64,000 nucleotides of DNA from Lumbricus rubellus (GCA_945859605.1 OX243822.1:4859852-4923851); one strand, 5' to 3'; counted from the first letter of the stretch, positions 7,723 through 18,754 are shown. Notes: generated from the sequence alone by a model not told the origin. Program-made: numbers and translations.

Positions 7723-8793
7723 CCCGTCGATAAATTCGGTCACACCGATGTTGGTTCATCACAAAGAGTAATCGCTGGAGGTGTCACTCTTAGTCAAGTA
7801 AATGCTAGTTTTCTTCGATTGGATGGAGCAAACATCGCGACTGGAAATTTAAAAATGGGTGGTCACAAAATTAAAGGACTACCAACAACGAAACCTTTGA
7901 CAGCAGCAATGGATGAGGCTTTAAGTTGGGGTCAAGCCATTGATTTGATAACGAATCACGACGATTCTCCGTCCAACGATAATCATTTGACGAATAAGAA
8001 ATACGTTAATGAACAAGTTGCATCGAAGGTGGCTAAGACTGGTGATACAATGACTGGTGATCTAATCTTAAACGTTGGCTCCGATCGTCTGCGTTCAATG
8101 GGTTGTAAGGACTTGAGAGGAGAAAATAAAGAATTCACTATTTTCTTAGGTAGTATACGAAATAAACTACAATGTTCGTTAAACAATCCTATTACATTAC
8201 AATCGATGGATGGACTTCGTTTTAGAATAAACAATGAAATCATGTTAGAGATGGTTAAGTCACTCGATGGCACTCCTCCGTCTAAAATAAATGTGTATAA
8301 GTCCATCTTTATGCATGATGCTTACATTACAGGACTACACGAACCCAACAACGTCAGCGATGCAGCTACGAAGCAGTATGTAGATTCTATCTCAATCGGT
8401 CCCGCGCTTAGCATTCATTCTTTAACTTGGCAATTCTTAATCGCTAAAACTCACACAAGAGTTACTTTCGATAGTGTAAGATTCAAAACCGATGGTGTTA
8501 TAAGTGCGGGAATGACCCGTTTCACTCCCGGTAAAGCCGGATACTATTTCGTTTCGACGTACATAGAATTTGGTAACAGTAGTACCGCTCCTGGTAACGT
8601 CTACCTGTATAGAAATGGGGCGAATTACATGCAAATTGCGGGCGGAGGGGGAACGGGAGCTGCGTTTAACAATTCAACCGGTAGTTGCATAATTTTCGTA
8701 TCCAATACCGATTTTCTCGAGATATTCGCTTATTCACACATCGCACTAAATATATTAGCTAGAGACTTTTCGGCAGTATTCTTACGACCTTGA
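7720..8793 (+). CDS. Fibre-like attachment protein 2, C1q/TNF-like head
   Basis: The protein has 357 residues. Its stem (about 1-225) is homologous to fibre 1 throughout, with one 141-base block (8066-8206) matching 6923-7063 at all but one position. The head (about 228-357) is unrelated to that of fibre 1. It has a C1q/TNF-like jelly-roll pattern: RFTPGKAGYYFVSTY, VYLYRNG, a Gly/Ala-rich loop, VSNTDFLEIFAYS, and a final FSAVFL strand. C1q-like domains trimerise, which suits a trimeric fibre knob. The two genes therefore offer one stem with two receptor-binding modules. Whether both are used in the same particle is unknown. Confidence 0.75.
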   Translation: MPVDKFGHTDVGSSQRVIAGGVTLSQVNASFLRLDGANIATGNLKMGGHKIKGLPTTKPLTAAMDEALSWGQAIDLITNHDDSPSNDNHLTNKKYVNEQVASKVAKTGDTMTGDLILNVGSDRLRSMGCKDLRGENKEFTIFLGSIRNKLQCSLNNPITLQSMDGLRFRINNEIMLEMVKSLDGTPPSKINVYKSIFMHDAYITGLHEPNNVSDAATKQYVDSISIGPALSIHSLTWQFLIAKTHTRVTFDSVRFKTDGVISAGMTRFTPGKAGYYFVSTYIEFGNSSTAPGNVYLYRNGANYMQIAGGGGTGAAFNNSTGSCIIFVSNTDFLEIFAYSHIALNILARDFSAVFLRP

Positions 8794-8807
8794 TTTCCTT
8801 GCTGATC

Positions 8808-9033
8808 GAAATAATAAAAGACTTCCAAAGGGCGGTGACCAATCCTCTCCCTCGCCGTCTCATCATCCACTGACCGTGTACTCATCATAGCTGAGTCGGC
8901 TAGAGGAACAGAAATCTCGTTACAAATTTCTGCCCCGGCGGGGAATTGAACCCCCGACCTCTTGGTCGACAGTCCAGCGCGCTATCCACTGTACTACCGA
9001 GCACCCCCCTCAGGAAATAATAAAAGACATCCA
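8808..9033 (-). mobile_element. tRNA-derived SINE with target duplication
   Basis: A 186-base body (8828-9013) is flanked by 20-base direct repeats at 8808-8827 and 9014-9033 that differ at one position (GAAATAATAAAAGAC, then T/ATCCA). On the minus strand the head is tRNA-like, with an A-box-like TAGTACAGTGG and a B box GGTTCAATTCC, and an anticodon-loop-like CTGTCGA. Stem mismatches rule out a working tRNA. The insertion lies 15 bases after the last viral stop codon, so it came after the virus. Confidence 0.85.
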
Positions 9034-9112
9034 GAAAATTAAAAAGACATCTACTTACGGTGGTTGCCCGAGTCATTGATGCCGACATTAGGTTCACAAG
9101 CAGTGCTTAAGG

Positions 9113-9237
9113 GGTTAAAAATAAGTGCCTGAGCGCCCCTTACATTTCGAGGTTGTGTTTGCTTATAATAAGTTGGAGGACGGCGTTCAGATTTGAAACT
9201 GAGCGTGTGAACACCGTCCATGACCGTCCAGTCATTT
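9113..9237. repeat. Interspersed repeat shared with 18.06 kb
   Basis: Both ends (AAAAATAAGTGCCTG and CCGTCCATGACCGT) recur at 18065-18215 with diverged middles. This marks non-viral sequence and so limits the right end of the viral element. The 75 bases before it (9034-9112) show nothing recognisable. Confidence 0.6.
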
Positions 9238-9434
9238 TTATTTTAAGCATGGCTAACGTGCCTGCTGCTTGGAAAGTGACGTGAAATTCACCCCAGCATC
9301 AACATATAACCACATTAATTTTCGAAGCAGCTGACAGAAATTAATATAATGAATGAATCACAATAAAGGGTGTCTAAGTTGATTCTGTAAATCTGTGAAA
9401 TTACGAAACGTAATGTCCTATGCATCATGTTCTA

Positions 9435-9958
9435 CAGTGGTGTGCAAAAGTCTGGAACCACCTAGAAATATCGCATTTTTTCGACTTTCCAGTCTCTTAC
9501 TCGCATATTTTCATATGCCCAAAAAAAACTTTTGTGCGTAACATCATAGGGGATATATTTGGCTTTTAGAATCAACTTTTTATTCCAGGTTGAACAAAAC
9601 ATTCCCGGTTGAATGGCGCTGTATAAATTTTCGAAATGAATGAATGAATGAGTGAATGATTATGAACGAAATCAGATCACACATGACGTGTTTTAACCAT
9701 ACTAATATATTTTTACACCAATGGCCATGGAAGGGAAAATTATGAGATTTACACACAAAAACCCATTACCATGGCAACTTCCACGTACAAACTGGTAAAA
9801 TTTTGTTCAACCTGGAATAAAAAGTTGATTCTATTAGCCAAATATATCCCACACAAAAGTTTTTATTGGGCATTGATGAAAATATGCGAGTAAGAGACTG
9901 CATGGAAAGTCGAAAAAATGCGATATTTTAGGTGGTTCCAGACTTTTGCACACCACTG
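9435..9958. mobile_element. Tc1/mariner-type MITE with long inverted repeats
   Basis: The element starts CAGTGGTGTGCAAAAGTCTG, ends in its inverse, and is flanked by TA on both sides (9433-9434, 9959-9960). The inverted arms are about 170 bases each, with indels. The middle holds GAAT repeats and no transposase. TA target and CAGTG ends are the Tc1/mariner signature. Confidence 0.9.
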
Positions 9959-10119
9959 TACAGTGTACATGCCTAATACCACATCATCTTTATCGTATGC
10001 TATATGTGTCTCAAAAGTGAGCATTGATAAATTGCGAGCGATATCTTGGTACAGTAGGAGATTCATTATCTCCCCCACGCCATTGGTGGACGCTACTGTC
10101 TCCTATATGCGGATCAAAC

Positions 10120-10505
10120 CTGGTGGGCTTGCCCCATGTCCTAATCGCCTGCCTTGACCGGGTACTCCGTTCTGCTGCTCGTCTTATTGGGCGCATCCCG
10201 ATGTATACTTCTGTCTCAGCATACATGCGAGACACACTGCACTGGCTCTCAGTCACGCAGCGTATCTCCTACATGGTCGCACCTATGCCTACCTGATTGT
10301 GCTTTGTCGTCCGGTCTCGGACCGCTATAGCACCTCAAGTCCTCAACTAGGCAGCGTAGTGGTTTCTCGATTGTTGGCCCGTCCACTTGGAAAGGTCTTG
10401 TATTGACGATGTGCTACTCTCTATAAATAATTCCAATAGACCTACTCTTGCAATTTGCTGAAATCTTTTCTTGATCGCCGTGTTTGGACTCTGGGAGAGC
10501 GTCTG
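10120..10505 (+). pseudogene. LINE reverse transcriptase C-terminal remnant
   Basis: The translation gives LDRVLRSAARLIGRIP and MRDTLHWLSVTQRISY, the conserved tail of CR1/L2-like ORF2 proteins, then degraded frames with a recognisable final helix (LLKSFL). It is truncated at the 5' end and broken by stops and frameshifts. Confidence 0.8.
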
Positions 10506-11181
10506 GCCGTCTGAAGGAGCGCTACAAAGTTGAAATGAATATTGAATAATAATTTTGTAGGCCTATACGTCGCCTAGAATTCATGATGACGTCGTCAACG
10601 GCAAGATGGCGCTAGACATCTGAATTTGCGTTGCTCCCGTTAGACACCCGTAAAATATTCTATTTTGATTCTATGAATAATCATCAGTTCGCTAAAAATA
10701 TATTCGTATATGTTGATGTTCATTAGTGTTGTAATAATTTTACCTTTGTATACATTATTATGCCGAACAATTTTCTTTCGGGGGCAACGGCCTCTGTTGT
10801 CATACTCCCTCGTCAAATCTGGATGTATTCATCCGAATCGCCACATTTTCCCCAAATAAGTCAAATACAATTGCGTCTTGCTCGTCATAGGGCAGCGCTA
10901 GTCACAAGCATAAGGAAAAAAATAATAATCTATTCTATGGAACAATGTAGCTAAACAAAGATAGATTAATAACATACTGATCAACCAATTGCCAAATAAT
11001 TAACATATCCAAGATTAAAAATGATCGATAACATATTATTATGCTAACACCAAAGAAGATGAACTGAAAAACCTAATGAAACAGAAGCTAAATAAAGAGT
11101 TATAACTGAATACATAACCGTCTTTGGATGTCGCCGGTAGATATATTAAAAGCAAGGGATAGTAAGTATTAAAAAAATGGT
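10506..11181. other. No gene seen; one hairpin-repeat copy
   Basis: AT-rich sequence without a convincing reading frame. A copy of the hairpin repeat family lies at about 10756-10838 (GGGGCAACGGCCTCTGTTGT core). Confidence 0.5.
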
Positions 11182-11285
11182 CTAGTACCTTGCTCATAAG
11201 TGCTGTAATAGGCCGAGCAAATTTCTGTCCAGGGTAACGGCCTCTGTTGTCATAGACCCTGGTCAAATCGGATCCAATCCAAAAC
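11182..11285 (+). repeat. Hairpin repeat, subfamily A
   Basis: The core pairs CCAGGGT with ACCCTGG around a conserved 20-base loop, followed by TCAAATCGGATCC. The upstream arm CTAGTACCTTGCTCATAAGTG is shared with copies at 55053 and 61150 (reverse). Confidence 0.75.
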
Positions 11286-11343
11286 AGTTTGGGATTTACA
11301 ACGTGTTGCACGAGGCGAACGTCAATGCAGTCGCACGACTTAT

Positions 11344-11400
11344 CTAAACACTTATACAATACAATACAATACATTACAATACAATACAATACAATACAAT
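11344..11400. repeat. (ATACA)n pentanucleotide array
   Basis: About eleven copies with one T for A change. A short run of the same unit recurs at 12466-12483. Confidence 0.85.
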
Positions 11401-12900
11401 CATGGGCGCCGACTCTGCGAGGCCCGTGAGTGCTCAGCACCACCAGAAATTGGCCATGCGAGGCCCTCCTATGCATGGGCACCACCTGAAATCAGCCGGC
11501 AAGATGTGCTTTTAATATACTTTTTCTCTGTTGGGATTGCTTATCTATAAAAATCATTCCATATTTAGTATAGGCTACTTTTTAAAATCTCAGTTAGTTC
11601 ACCTTACAAGTTCTCCAGCTTTATCCCATCTGGTAGTCTGAACTCCATTGGTCCTAAGCCGATCAGCGAATGCGAGGAAATCAACCCCGATATCCTGCTT
11701 ATTCGATCCGCTTCCGTCATTTTTTATTAGGCCTACGGACGAAGGCGACGATTTGAATGACATTGTTTCTTTAGACCTATTAGTGTATACATGCTCAATA
11801 GTGTTCTTCAGTGCTCGAGAGTCACCTCCCAGCATCATAAAATCGGGATATTGTTTTGTCTTTAAAAACCACTTGAAATACTATTTGAAAAACTATTCCA
11901 CAGTGTTAATATTGGCTCACCAAACAGTGGCCAATTGTCTGATTTCTTGTGCAAAATTTGAGTATGTTGACCTAATTGAGGGAGAGTGCTCTAAGACGCC
12001 CATGAAAACGAAGATTGTGCTTTTCTTCTGTGTGGATTCCAAGAGAAATAAGCTACATCAAACACAAAGACTGGTCAAAAAAATTTAATTGGGAAGAACA
12101 TTATTTTATTGAAGTTTTAAATCATGTCTTTATGCAATGAGATAACAGGAAATTTTGACAAGGATGTCATGACGTCAAAATTATAGCCTAAGGTTCTACC
12201 ACCGCAGTGGGACAATAAAAAAATCGAAAATGGGGAGGAGCACATCCCGTTCCCAAACCCCTTCCCTGCTCGGCGCTGTGCTTCTCGGCGATACTTTGGC
12301 CGGGAGTTCGTCCCTTAAAACCAGGACCAAGTCTCCGCCTATATGAACAGTGGTGATTTCAATAAGTCTCCTATAAAAAAGGTCAAAAAAATTTTCGCGC
12401 GCTGGCGCGCGCAGATTTTCACATTTTTGGGGCACCCCCGCTCTTCGGCTCAACTCGGTGCCTATGAATACAATACAATACAATTAGTCATTTATACCAC
12501 GCTGTAACAAAACAAGTCTTAGGGCCTACACAAGAGCGCCTGAAACTACGAACCTCGAGTTTTTAATATTAGCCTACTGACGGAACCAAGATTATATCTG
12601 TGGCTAGATCCGGGACTTTTGCGGGATAAATCGATCAGTCCAATTTGCTTTGTTGACGACTGTTCTACGTAACGGAAACGAATGAATCTAATCAAGATAG
12701 CTGTTAAGTACCCGGATAGACGGCCACATACATAAACTGTGACGCATCAGAAAAGACGATCTCTGATTGGCTGACAGGTTTCGGCTTCACGTCCTTTTGA
12801 TATTAGTCCTGCAGCTATCAGCAAATTCAGTCACTAATTCTTTCAGGCGATGACAGACCAAGGCCCGTATAAAGGAGGAAGGCAACTTTACCTGTCTTCC
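11401..12900. other. No firm gene; unrecognised open frame and GC-rich repeat-like block
   Basis: A minus-strand frame (about 11599-11880) of roughly 90 residues ends in a stop and has ordinary composition (DFLAFADRLRTNG, WDKAGELVR). It has no clear splice acceptor and matches nothing I know. The block at 12190-12480 is GC-rich with poly-C/G runs, like the hAT MITEs elsewhere in the window, but no paired ends could be found. Confidence 0.3.
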
Positions 12901-12904
12901 TCGA

Positions 12905-13110
12905 AATCCTGCGTGGCCGAGTGGGTTGTAGCCCGCTCGCCGCGCCGGCGGCCCGGCTTCGATTCCCGGTCGGTCGGTTTATCAGAGATTAATTTCTCGG
13001 ATCTTTACTGCGGGTGGCTCGGTCGCAATATAAACGTGGAGTGAGGTTGTACTCTGCCTCCGACACTAATCATCTTCGACATGAAGCATTGTCGTTAAGT
13101 CCGAAGTACA
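12905..13110 (+). mobile_element. tRNA-derived SINE
   Basis: The head has A box TGGCCGAGTGG and B box GGCTTCGATTCCC. The tail (GACACTAATCATCTTCGACA and on) is shared with the SINE at 30556, whose tRNA-like head is different. Confidence 0.75.
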
Positions 13111-13336
13111 CATACCTGTCTTCGTTATGAAACAGCGCTGCGGAGCGGAAACTTGCTATGCTTTAAACACCGGCTACCGGTACTCGCTTACCGCCCAATT
13201 TCTGGCAAAACTAATCCAAATTCCATAAAACAGTGAGAACCGCTAAAAGATTTCCATATTATGATCGACGACTTCTAATAAGAAGATATAGTTTTACTGC
13301 AAGGGATAAAAATCATTCTCCAATCACAGCACTTAA

Positions 13337-13411
13337 CACTTTCCCGCCGGATGGGGTCACCCGTGACCCCATCAAAAGGATAGGTATCAAAACAATTCCG
13401 GCTGGAAAGGG
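13337..13411. mobile_element. Tiny piggyBac-type MITE
   Basis: A 75-base element flanked by TTAA on both sides (13333-13336, 13412-13415) with inverted ends CACTTTCCCGCCGG / CCGGCTGGAAAGGG. A related piece lies at 54969-55024. Confidence 0.75.
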
Positions 13412-13774
13412 TTAAGACGTCTTGTAAAGGCCTCATCGTCAGCATGCGCTTGACGGAAGAGAAATTGAATACACCATTTTATCGCTTAAATATGATGCTA
13501 TAAATAAAGAACAATAGCTCGGCGACTAATTTTATTCGTAGGTATACCGTATTACCAATGACTAGTGACGTTTAAAAACGAGGTTAGAGAATTATCGTAT
13601 CAATATCATTACATGACATCTAAAGATGTAGACTTAAAAACAAAACGGTCGTTGAATATAGCAACAATAATAGACTATCATGTCTATTATTGTTGCTTGC
13701 TTAAAAAGTTTATCATGCCCAAACAACAATTAAATCGAGTTCTCATTTCTGACGTTTTTCACTATGTCTGAGGC

Positions 13775-14080
13775 CTAGAATTTAAGGTGTGTAAAGATCA
13801 AAGTAAAATTAAGGGTGTCAAATCTTTTAATTGGTGGACAAGAGTCAATATTTTCCAGCCAGTCGCGGCACTGGATGTCAGAGACACTTGGACTAAATGG
13901 GATATGGTCTGGGAGGGCTCGATGCTTCCGTTCCCGTATATTTTCCAACATTATTCTTGATTGGTGCCTTTTTCGCGCACGATCTTGAATAGCAATGCAT
14001 TCATTGCGTAAAGAGACAAACAAAGCAGGAATAAAAGTTTTATGTTTTGTTTGCATCTTCAGTCTTGACGTAAAATACAC
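13775..14080 (-). other. Unrecognised open frame
   Basis: A 101-codon minus-strand frame contains RARKRHQSRIMLENIRERK and a Pro/Ser/Cys-rich C-terminal half. Composition is plausible for protein, but no start context, splice site or family could be established. It may be chance. Confidence 0.2.
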
Positions 14081-14189
14081 GGCTTCAAACCAAAATGAAC
14101 ACGCTCCGAAGTTTTAAGAGTTAAGACTAATTCCGATGTGTGTTTTGCGACCACGTCTATAAATTCTAACACCGGAACGGAACCCGCGA

Positions 14190-14315
14190 CAAAAACCCCA
14201 AATGGGAACCCAAAATAAAAACATCCTAAATGGAAATCCACAAATGGCAACCCCATACTTGCGGAAGTCTCAAAATGGAAACCCCGTATAAAAAATGGAA
14301 GCCCCAATTTATTTT
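14190..14315. repeat. Degenerate 16-20 base tandem repeat
   Basis: Five to six loose copies of a unit like AAATGGAAACCCCATA, differing in spacing. Confidence 0.55.
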
Positions 14316-14476
14316 GGCTCTTGACTGTCAGCATAGTGAAAATCAAAGCAGTCTTTAGGAAAGGTTCCCGGAGTCAGGAGAAATATCGTCTCCAGGTATT
14401 CAATATCCCAGTAGCCAGCGATTTTGACACGTATAATATCTTTTAACCGTTGTAACCCGCCCTTTTTTGTGTCCAG

Positions 14477-15033
14477 GTGAACTCGGTGATCTTGAGCTGG
14501 ATCGAAGGACATTCGGTGACCTTGGACACTACGCCGTTTCATCCAGCGGTCAAATGCTTCCTTACCATGAGCACCAGTCCAGCGACGATGACCTTGACGC
14601 CCTCCACCACCACCACCAGAGGTCGCTCCTCTACGATCAAGTCCAGCTGCACAAATCCATCTGCCACTTCTATAGCGCCCTCTGCAGCAGCCGACCATCC
14701 TCTGGTCTTCTTCGCAGCGACCTCTGGAACCAGCTGACTACTCTCCAGAGACCTTCCTTCGAAGTTCCACTTCCGGTCCTTGCAACAGCGGCCACGCCTT
14801 CATCGTCGTCGACCATCTGTCCCTCATCGTCGTCGTCTTCCACGTCGATGTCTCTGATGTCCAACCATGTCCTCCATAGGACTCAACGCCAGGACCTTCT
14901 CCTCCCTCACACCACCTCATCCCCCTCATCATCATCGTTATCCACTGAGAACGCATTCGTTTCCACGAGGTTCCATCCGTACTTGCCACTACTCAAGACC
15001 ACCAGCCTGCAGAAGAACCAACAGTTACAGTAG
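14477..15033 (+). CDS. Candidate terminal exon of an unrecognised gene
   Basis: A clean polypyrimidine tract and acceptor (TTTTTTGTGTCCAG) precede an open frame ending at TAG 15031-15033, about 185 codons entered in phase 1 with the last base of the previous exon. The stretch is much more GC-rich than its flanks and favours C/G at third positions. The product begins GELGDLELDRR and has a His-rich patch. It continues with an ordinary helical part (LLYDQVQLHKSICHFYSALC) and ends in a Ser/Thr-rich low-complexity tail, as in the C-terminus of a transcription or signalling regulator. No upstream exon could be tied to it within the window and no family is recognised. A second frame is open for 86 codons, which lowers certainty. 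Confidence 0.4.
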
Positions 15034-15087
15034 TTGATTGACTATTATTAGCTTCTGCTTTTCCAGGAAAGGTCGTCCATATTTGGG

Positions 15088-15300
15088 GGAGGGGCGCGGG
15101 GGTGTAGTGGTGGCGTCGTTGCCTTGAAACCGGAAGGTTCGAGGTTCGAATCCACTTCGCCGCGTAGGGACCTTGGGCAAGTCCTTCACTCGCAATTACT
15201 GGCGTGGAACTCCGATTCAGTGTCCGCGCTGTAGTCGGGAGCGCCTCTGAGTAGCGGTTGAGAGCTGGAATGGGCGCTAAAACAAGTGCGCATAAAAACA
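15088..15300 (+). mobile_element. tRNA-derived CORE-like SINE
   Basis: Head GTAGTGGTGGCGTCG with B box GGTTCGAATCC, then GGACCTTGGGCAAGTCCTTC, which resembles the central part of CORE-SINEs such as MIR, and a tail ending near AACAAGTGCGCATA. Same family as 18755, 26238, 36544, 40873 and 42252. Confidence 0.85.
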
Positions 15301-16935
15301 AACATATTTTTATTAGTTTTTCTCCAAGGTTTAACGTCGTTGTATGACATCAAAGGTCGTCGACGACAATAATTTACACCATAATACATAGTGCAGATAG
15401 AATGAATAAAATAATAGAGTTCAATATTTTATACGCCATAGAACCTTGTTTCGACTTATTGTTCCAATGTCAGCAAATGTTTAACAAAATTTAGTTGTAT
15501 GCCGTATTCTATAACTTTTGAACAAATCGGCCGATAGCATTCATAATATTTATACGCAATGATTTAAAGTAGCCAGATTTATAAAAATACAAAAAAGCTT
15601 TATATCCTTATTATGTTTTCGATTTTCTTTAGCTTATGTATATAATTCCAGTTTGTATCTAACAGCCGCTAAAAATATTAAACAGAATATTGCTCGTTTT
15701 AGAGAACAATGCGCAATATCGTCGTCCATGAAAATCCTCTGCAATAACATCGTCTTCTAAAATCCATAACACTGCCTTGCAGAAGTCAACGGCTAGATGT
15801 CGCTATAGAAAACGGAGCATGCGTTCCTTTAATTAAACACCCGAAATATATGTTGATCAGATAGTATAAGTGCATGTCGCTTCGTTTGTTCGATACATGA
15901 CGATTCAGGACTGGTGTCTTTCGATGGGATTTCAATTAGAATCGCTAAATAAATCTGACGCTGCTTGTTATGTGACAGTGCCAGACAAAAGCCTGGGCAA
16001 AGGAGGATGGCTACTCTATTCTCAATGTTATTAGACAGTACATGTATGTATGTACGTATGTATGTATAATCTTAGACCAACTACCCCTGCTGTCGTTTAC
16101 TTTACGTGTACGCGTGGCTTCAGCGGCGCAGGCCATCTCCAACCTCACTTGTGACTTGTGCATTGTGTACATGCACCAAAGATGACCATGTCGTCTGTTC
16201 GGCTGCAGTCTCCGACGACCCCTTCTCTGTCCCCCCCCCCCCCGACTGAAACATTGAATTTTGACCTTTAGCCTCTTCTCTACTTAAGTGCATCGAATGG
16301 ACATCGATACGTTGAGATATACTCAACCTAGATTCTGACCATTATGATTGGCCTACGATGGGAATATTGACCAATTGCTACAAGCAGTAAACATGTACAT
16401 TTAATGCATACATGTACATGAATACGCTACAATCATACAGCATACATGTACATACAGACATGCCTTCCATTAGACTGGGAGCGCTTCTGAGTAGATTGCC
16501 TTAAGGTGCTCTATGTAAAAGGTCAATAATAATTATAATTAGAGCCACTCCTACAGCGTGGGACTCGATCAGAATCCTACTTCAATAAATTCAAAAACTT
16601 TTTTCGGTGATTTGGAGTCGACAGTGTCTCTGAGTAATTTCTTCCAATGGGTGCTATATTAGTTTCCGAATGAATGGATGAAAGAATGAATGAATGAATG
16701 AATGAATGAATGATTGATTGAATATTAGCTTTACAATCGGTCAGGGTCTGTCAGAGTAATCGAGTCATTCAGCAGGAAATTAGCATAAAAAGAATAAAGC
16801 TGTTGTACCCTGAGCCAGTCTGAGTATGCAGCCATGACTATGAAGTGTAGCGACTTCACTTTCCTAGCCTCGGCATATGACGGCGCGTGGTGAATGCGGC
16901 GCATGCGGGTCTAAAAATCTCGAAAACAATTAGCT
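15301..16935. other. No gene seen; simple repeats
   Basis: Contains a (TATG)n run at about 16040-16072, a C run near 16233, and a (GAAT)n run at 16677-16720. No supported reading frame on either strand. Confidence 0.5.
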
Positions 16936-16939
16936 TTAA

Positions 16940-17793
16940 CACTCGAGTGCCCAAGGTATTTTTTGGTACACGAAGGCCCAAGGGGGGGGGTCCGCGCGGA
17001 CCCCAGCGTTTTATGTTAATATCTTGAGAAGGGATTGGAATATCGTCACAGAATTTAGTTCTATGTGATCCCAAATGAATTTCCAATCGATTGGTGTATC
17101 TTATATGACAATAACACCACCTGGTGTTAAATAATAGTGTAAAATCTCGTGATGCACATTTTACGCTTCCTTGCGTTATTGACCAAAGGAAGCCCAGCGT
17201 TTTCATGCCAATATCTTGAGAAGGGATTGGAATATCGTTATAGAATTTATTTCAATGTAATCCCAAATGAATTTGCAATCGATTGATGTATCTCATAGCA
17301 CAATAACACCACCTGGTGTAAACTAATAGTGTAAAAATCTCGTAATACATATGTTATGCTTGCATGCTTGCGTTATTCATCGAAGGAAAGCCTATACGTC
17401 CGGTGCGGACCCCAGCGTGTTCATGTTAATATCTTGAGAAGGGATTGGAATATCGTTATATAATTTAGTTGTAAGTAATCCCAACTAAATTTGCAATCGA
17501 TTGATATATATTATATCACAATAGCACCACCTGGTATAAAATAATAGTTATTGACCAGTAACCATGCGCTTGTATGAATATCAGCCGCATATCATGGGGT
17601 ACCCTTAGTATATGCTGTGGTTGTGGGGTGCAGGGTTGGACAATACTCACGCAAAATATACCATTCTATGCCCAAATGGTTGCTCTAGGAATACCTAAAA
17701 GCATTTATGCAGATCCCTAGCCTTTAAAAAGTTATCCGGGAAAAACAGGCCTGGGGTCCGGTCGGACCCCCCCCCCCCCTTGGGCACTCGAGG
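16940..17793. mobile_element. piggyBac-type non-autonomous element with internal tandem repeats
   Basis: It is flanked by TTAA at 16936-16939 and 17794-17797. Inverted ends are CACTCGAGTGCCCAAGG / CCTTGGGCACTCGAGGG, each next to a poly-G/C block. The interior holds three tandem units of about 190-215 bases, starting near 17005, 17196 and 17414 (AGCGTTTTATGTTAATATC-like). No transposase is present. Confidence 0.85.
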
Positions 17794-17797
17794 GTTA

Positions 17798-18754
17798 AAG
17801 AACATCTTGGTTATTCTAATAGACCGAGCTTAACGTTATTTGCAACGGTGTGGTATGAAGCACTTGAAATTAAACTCCGATATATAAAATTATAATTATA
17901 ATATTGTTAAACATTGTTTTAAAGGTGTCTATCTGTTTAGCGATGACATCTAGCTATTTATGCAGCGCCGTTCAAGTCCGTCCATATACGTTTTTTTAAA
18001 AATACATTATAACTTTAATATCTTTGACTAGCTACTTGTAATTTTTAGCCAGTGCTAAAAGTATAAAAATAAGTGCCTGGACGCCCCTTACCTTTCCAAA
18101 GGAAGTGACCGGACCCTTACCTTTTCTGGTGTGCTGGCCAAATAAGTGGCAGGACATCATAGAGATTTGAAAATAAGTGCCAGCTAAGATGCCGTCCATG
18201 ACCGTGCTGCCACACTTTAAGTCCTCTTTCTAGTTTCTGGTCAAACCTCTGTTTTTACTACTTTTGCTTAAACACCTTTAAATTCTTAATTCACTTTACT
18301 ATATAGAAAGTACTAATTTTTGGTGATCATTGTTGCTATCATTTATATCTCTTAATTCAAATCTCACTTTAGAGTTTAGATCAAAGGAAACACGCTTGAG
18401 TGCTCTGTGGGCTGACACTACGATTCGAACCTCCTTCAATTCTGATGTCTAGACGAAGCGCTCGTGAATGAACTGGTGCCCTGCCATTGGTTTTGGGGAG
18501 ACGCGTTAAAAGTTACAATTATAATTACGAATGCGATTAAGAAAAAAATTCAAGAGACATCGAATACCGTTAATAGCCTTCAGTATGCTCTGCTATATAT
18601 GCAGCTCTATCTAAAAGGGCCATACATATATTTTATTACGCACTCAAAAAAATGTATTTTCGGCCCCCCCCCCCCTCAATTGTTGCAAGTCGCACATATT
18701 GTGAACCCGAAACTCACAGATTTTATTTGGCCAAAGTCATCTATAACACATCTA
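17798..18754. other. No gene; interspersed repeat at 18061-18215
   Basis: The repeat matches 9113-9237 at its ends. Two copies of the TTTAAAGGTGT motif (either strand) occur at about 17918 and 18268. A C run lies at 18664. Confidence 0.5.

Larger units (their letters stand above)
1..8807 (+). mobile_element. Integrated Polinton-like / adenovirus-like DNA virus (right part)
   Basis: Eight intact + strand genes lie in a row with gaps of 16-94 bases and no introns. They cover probable capsid, DNA-binding, family-B polymerase, adenain protease and fibre functions, the toolkit known from Polintons/Mavericks, adintoviruses and relatives. The left end is outside the window. The right end must lie between the last stop (8793) and about 9113, where an interspersed repeat also found at 18.06 kb begins. 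No terminal inverted repeat can be tested with one end only. No integrase, packaging ATPase or penton-like gene is visible here. The absence of stops or frameshifts in about 8.8 kb argues for a recent insertion. Confidence 0.85.

Noticed and set aside
1..8807. Integrase or packaging ATPase in the viral element
   Set aside because: No reading frame on either strand within 1-8807 shows the expected motifs; they may lie left of the window.
8920..8995. tRNA-Asp-like sequence on the minus strand
   Set aside because: Boxes A and B and a GTC-like anticodon loop are present, but the anticodon and acceptor stems have mismatches, and it lies within a SINE bounded by target duplications.
11182..11285. 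Hairpin repeat as a hammerhead ribozyme
   Set aside because: Stem and loop are present, but the required CTGATGA and GAAA core segments are not.
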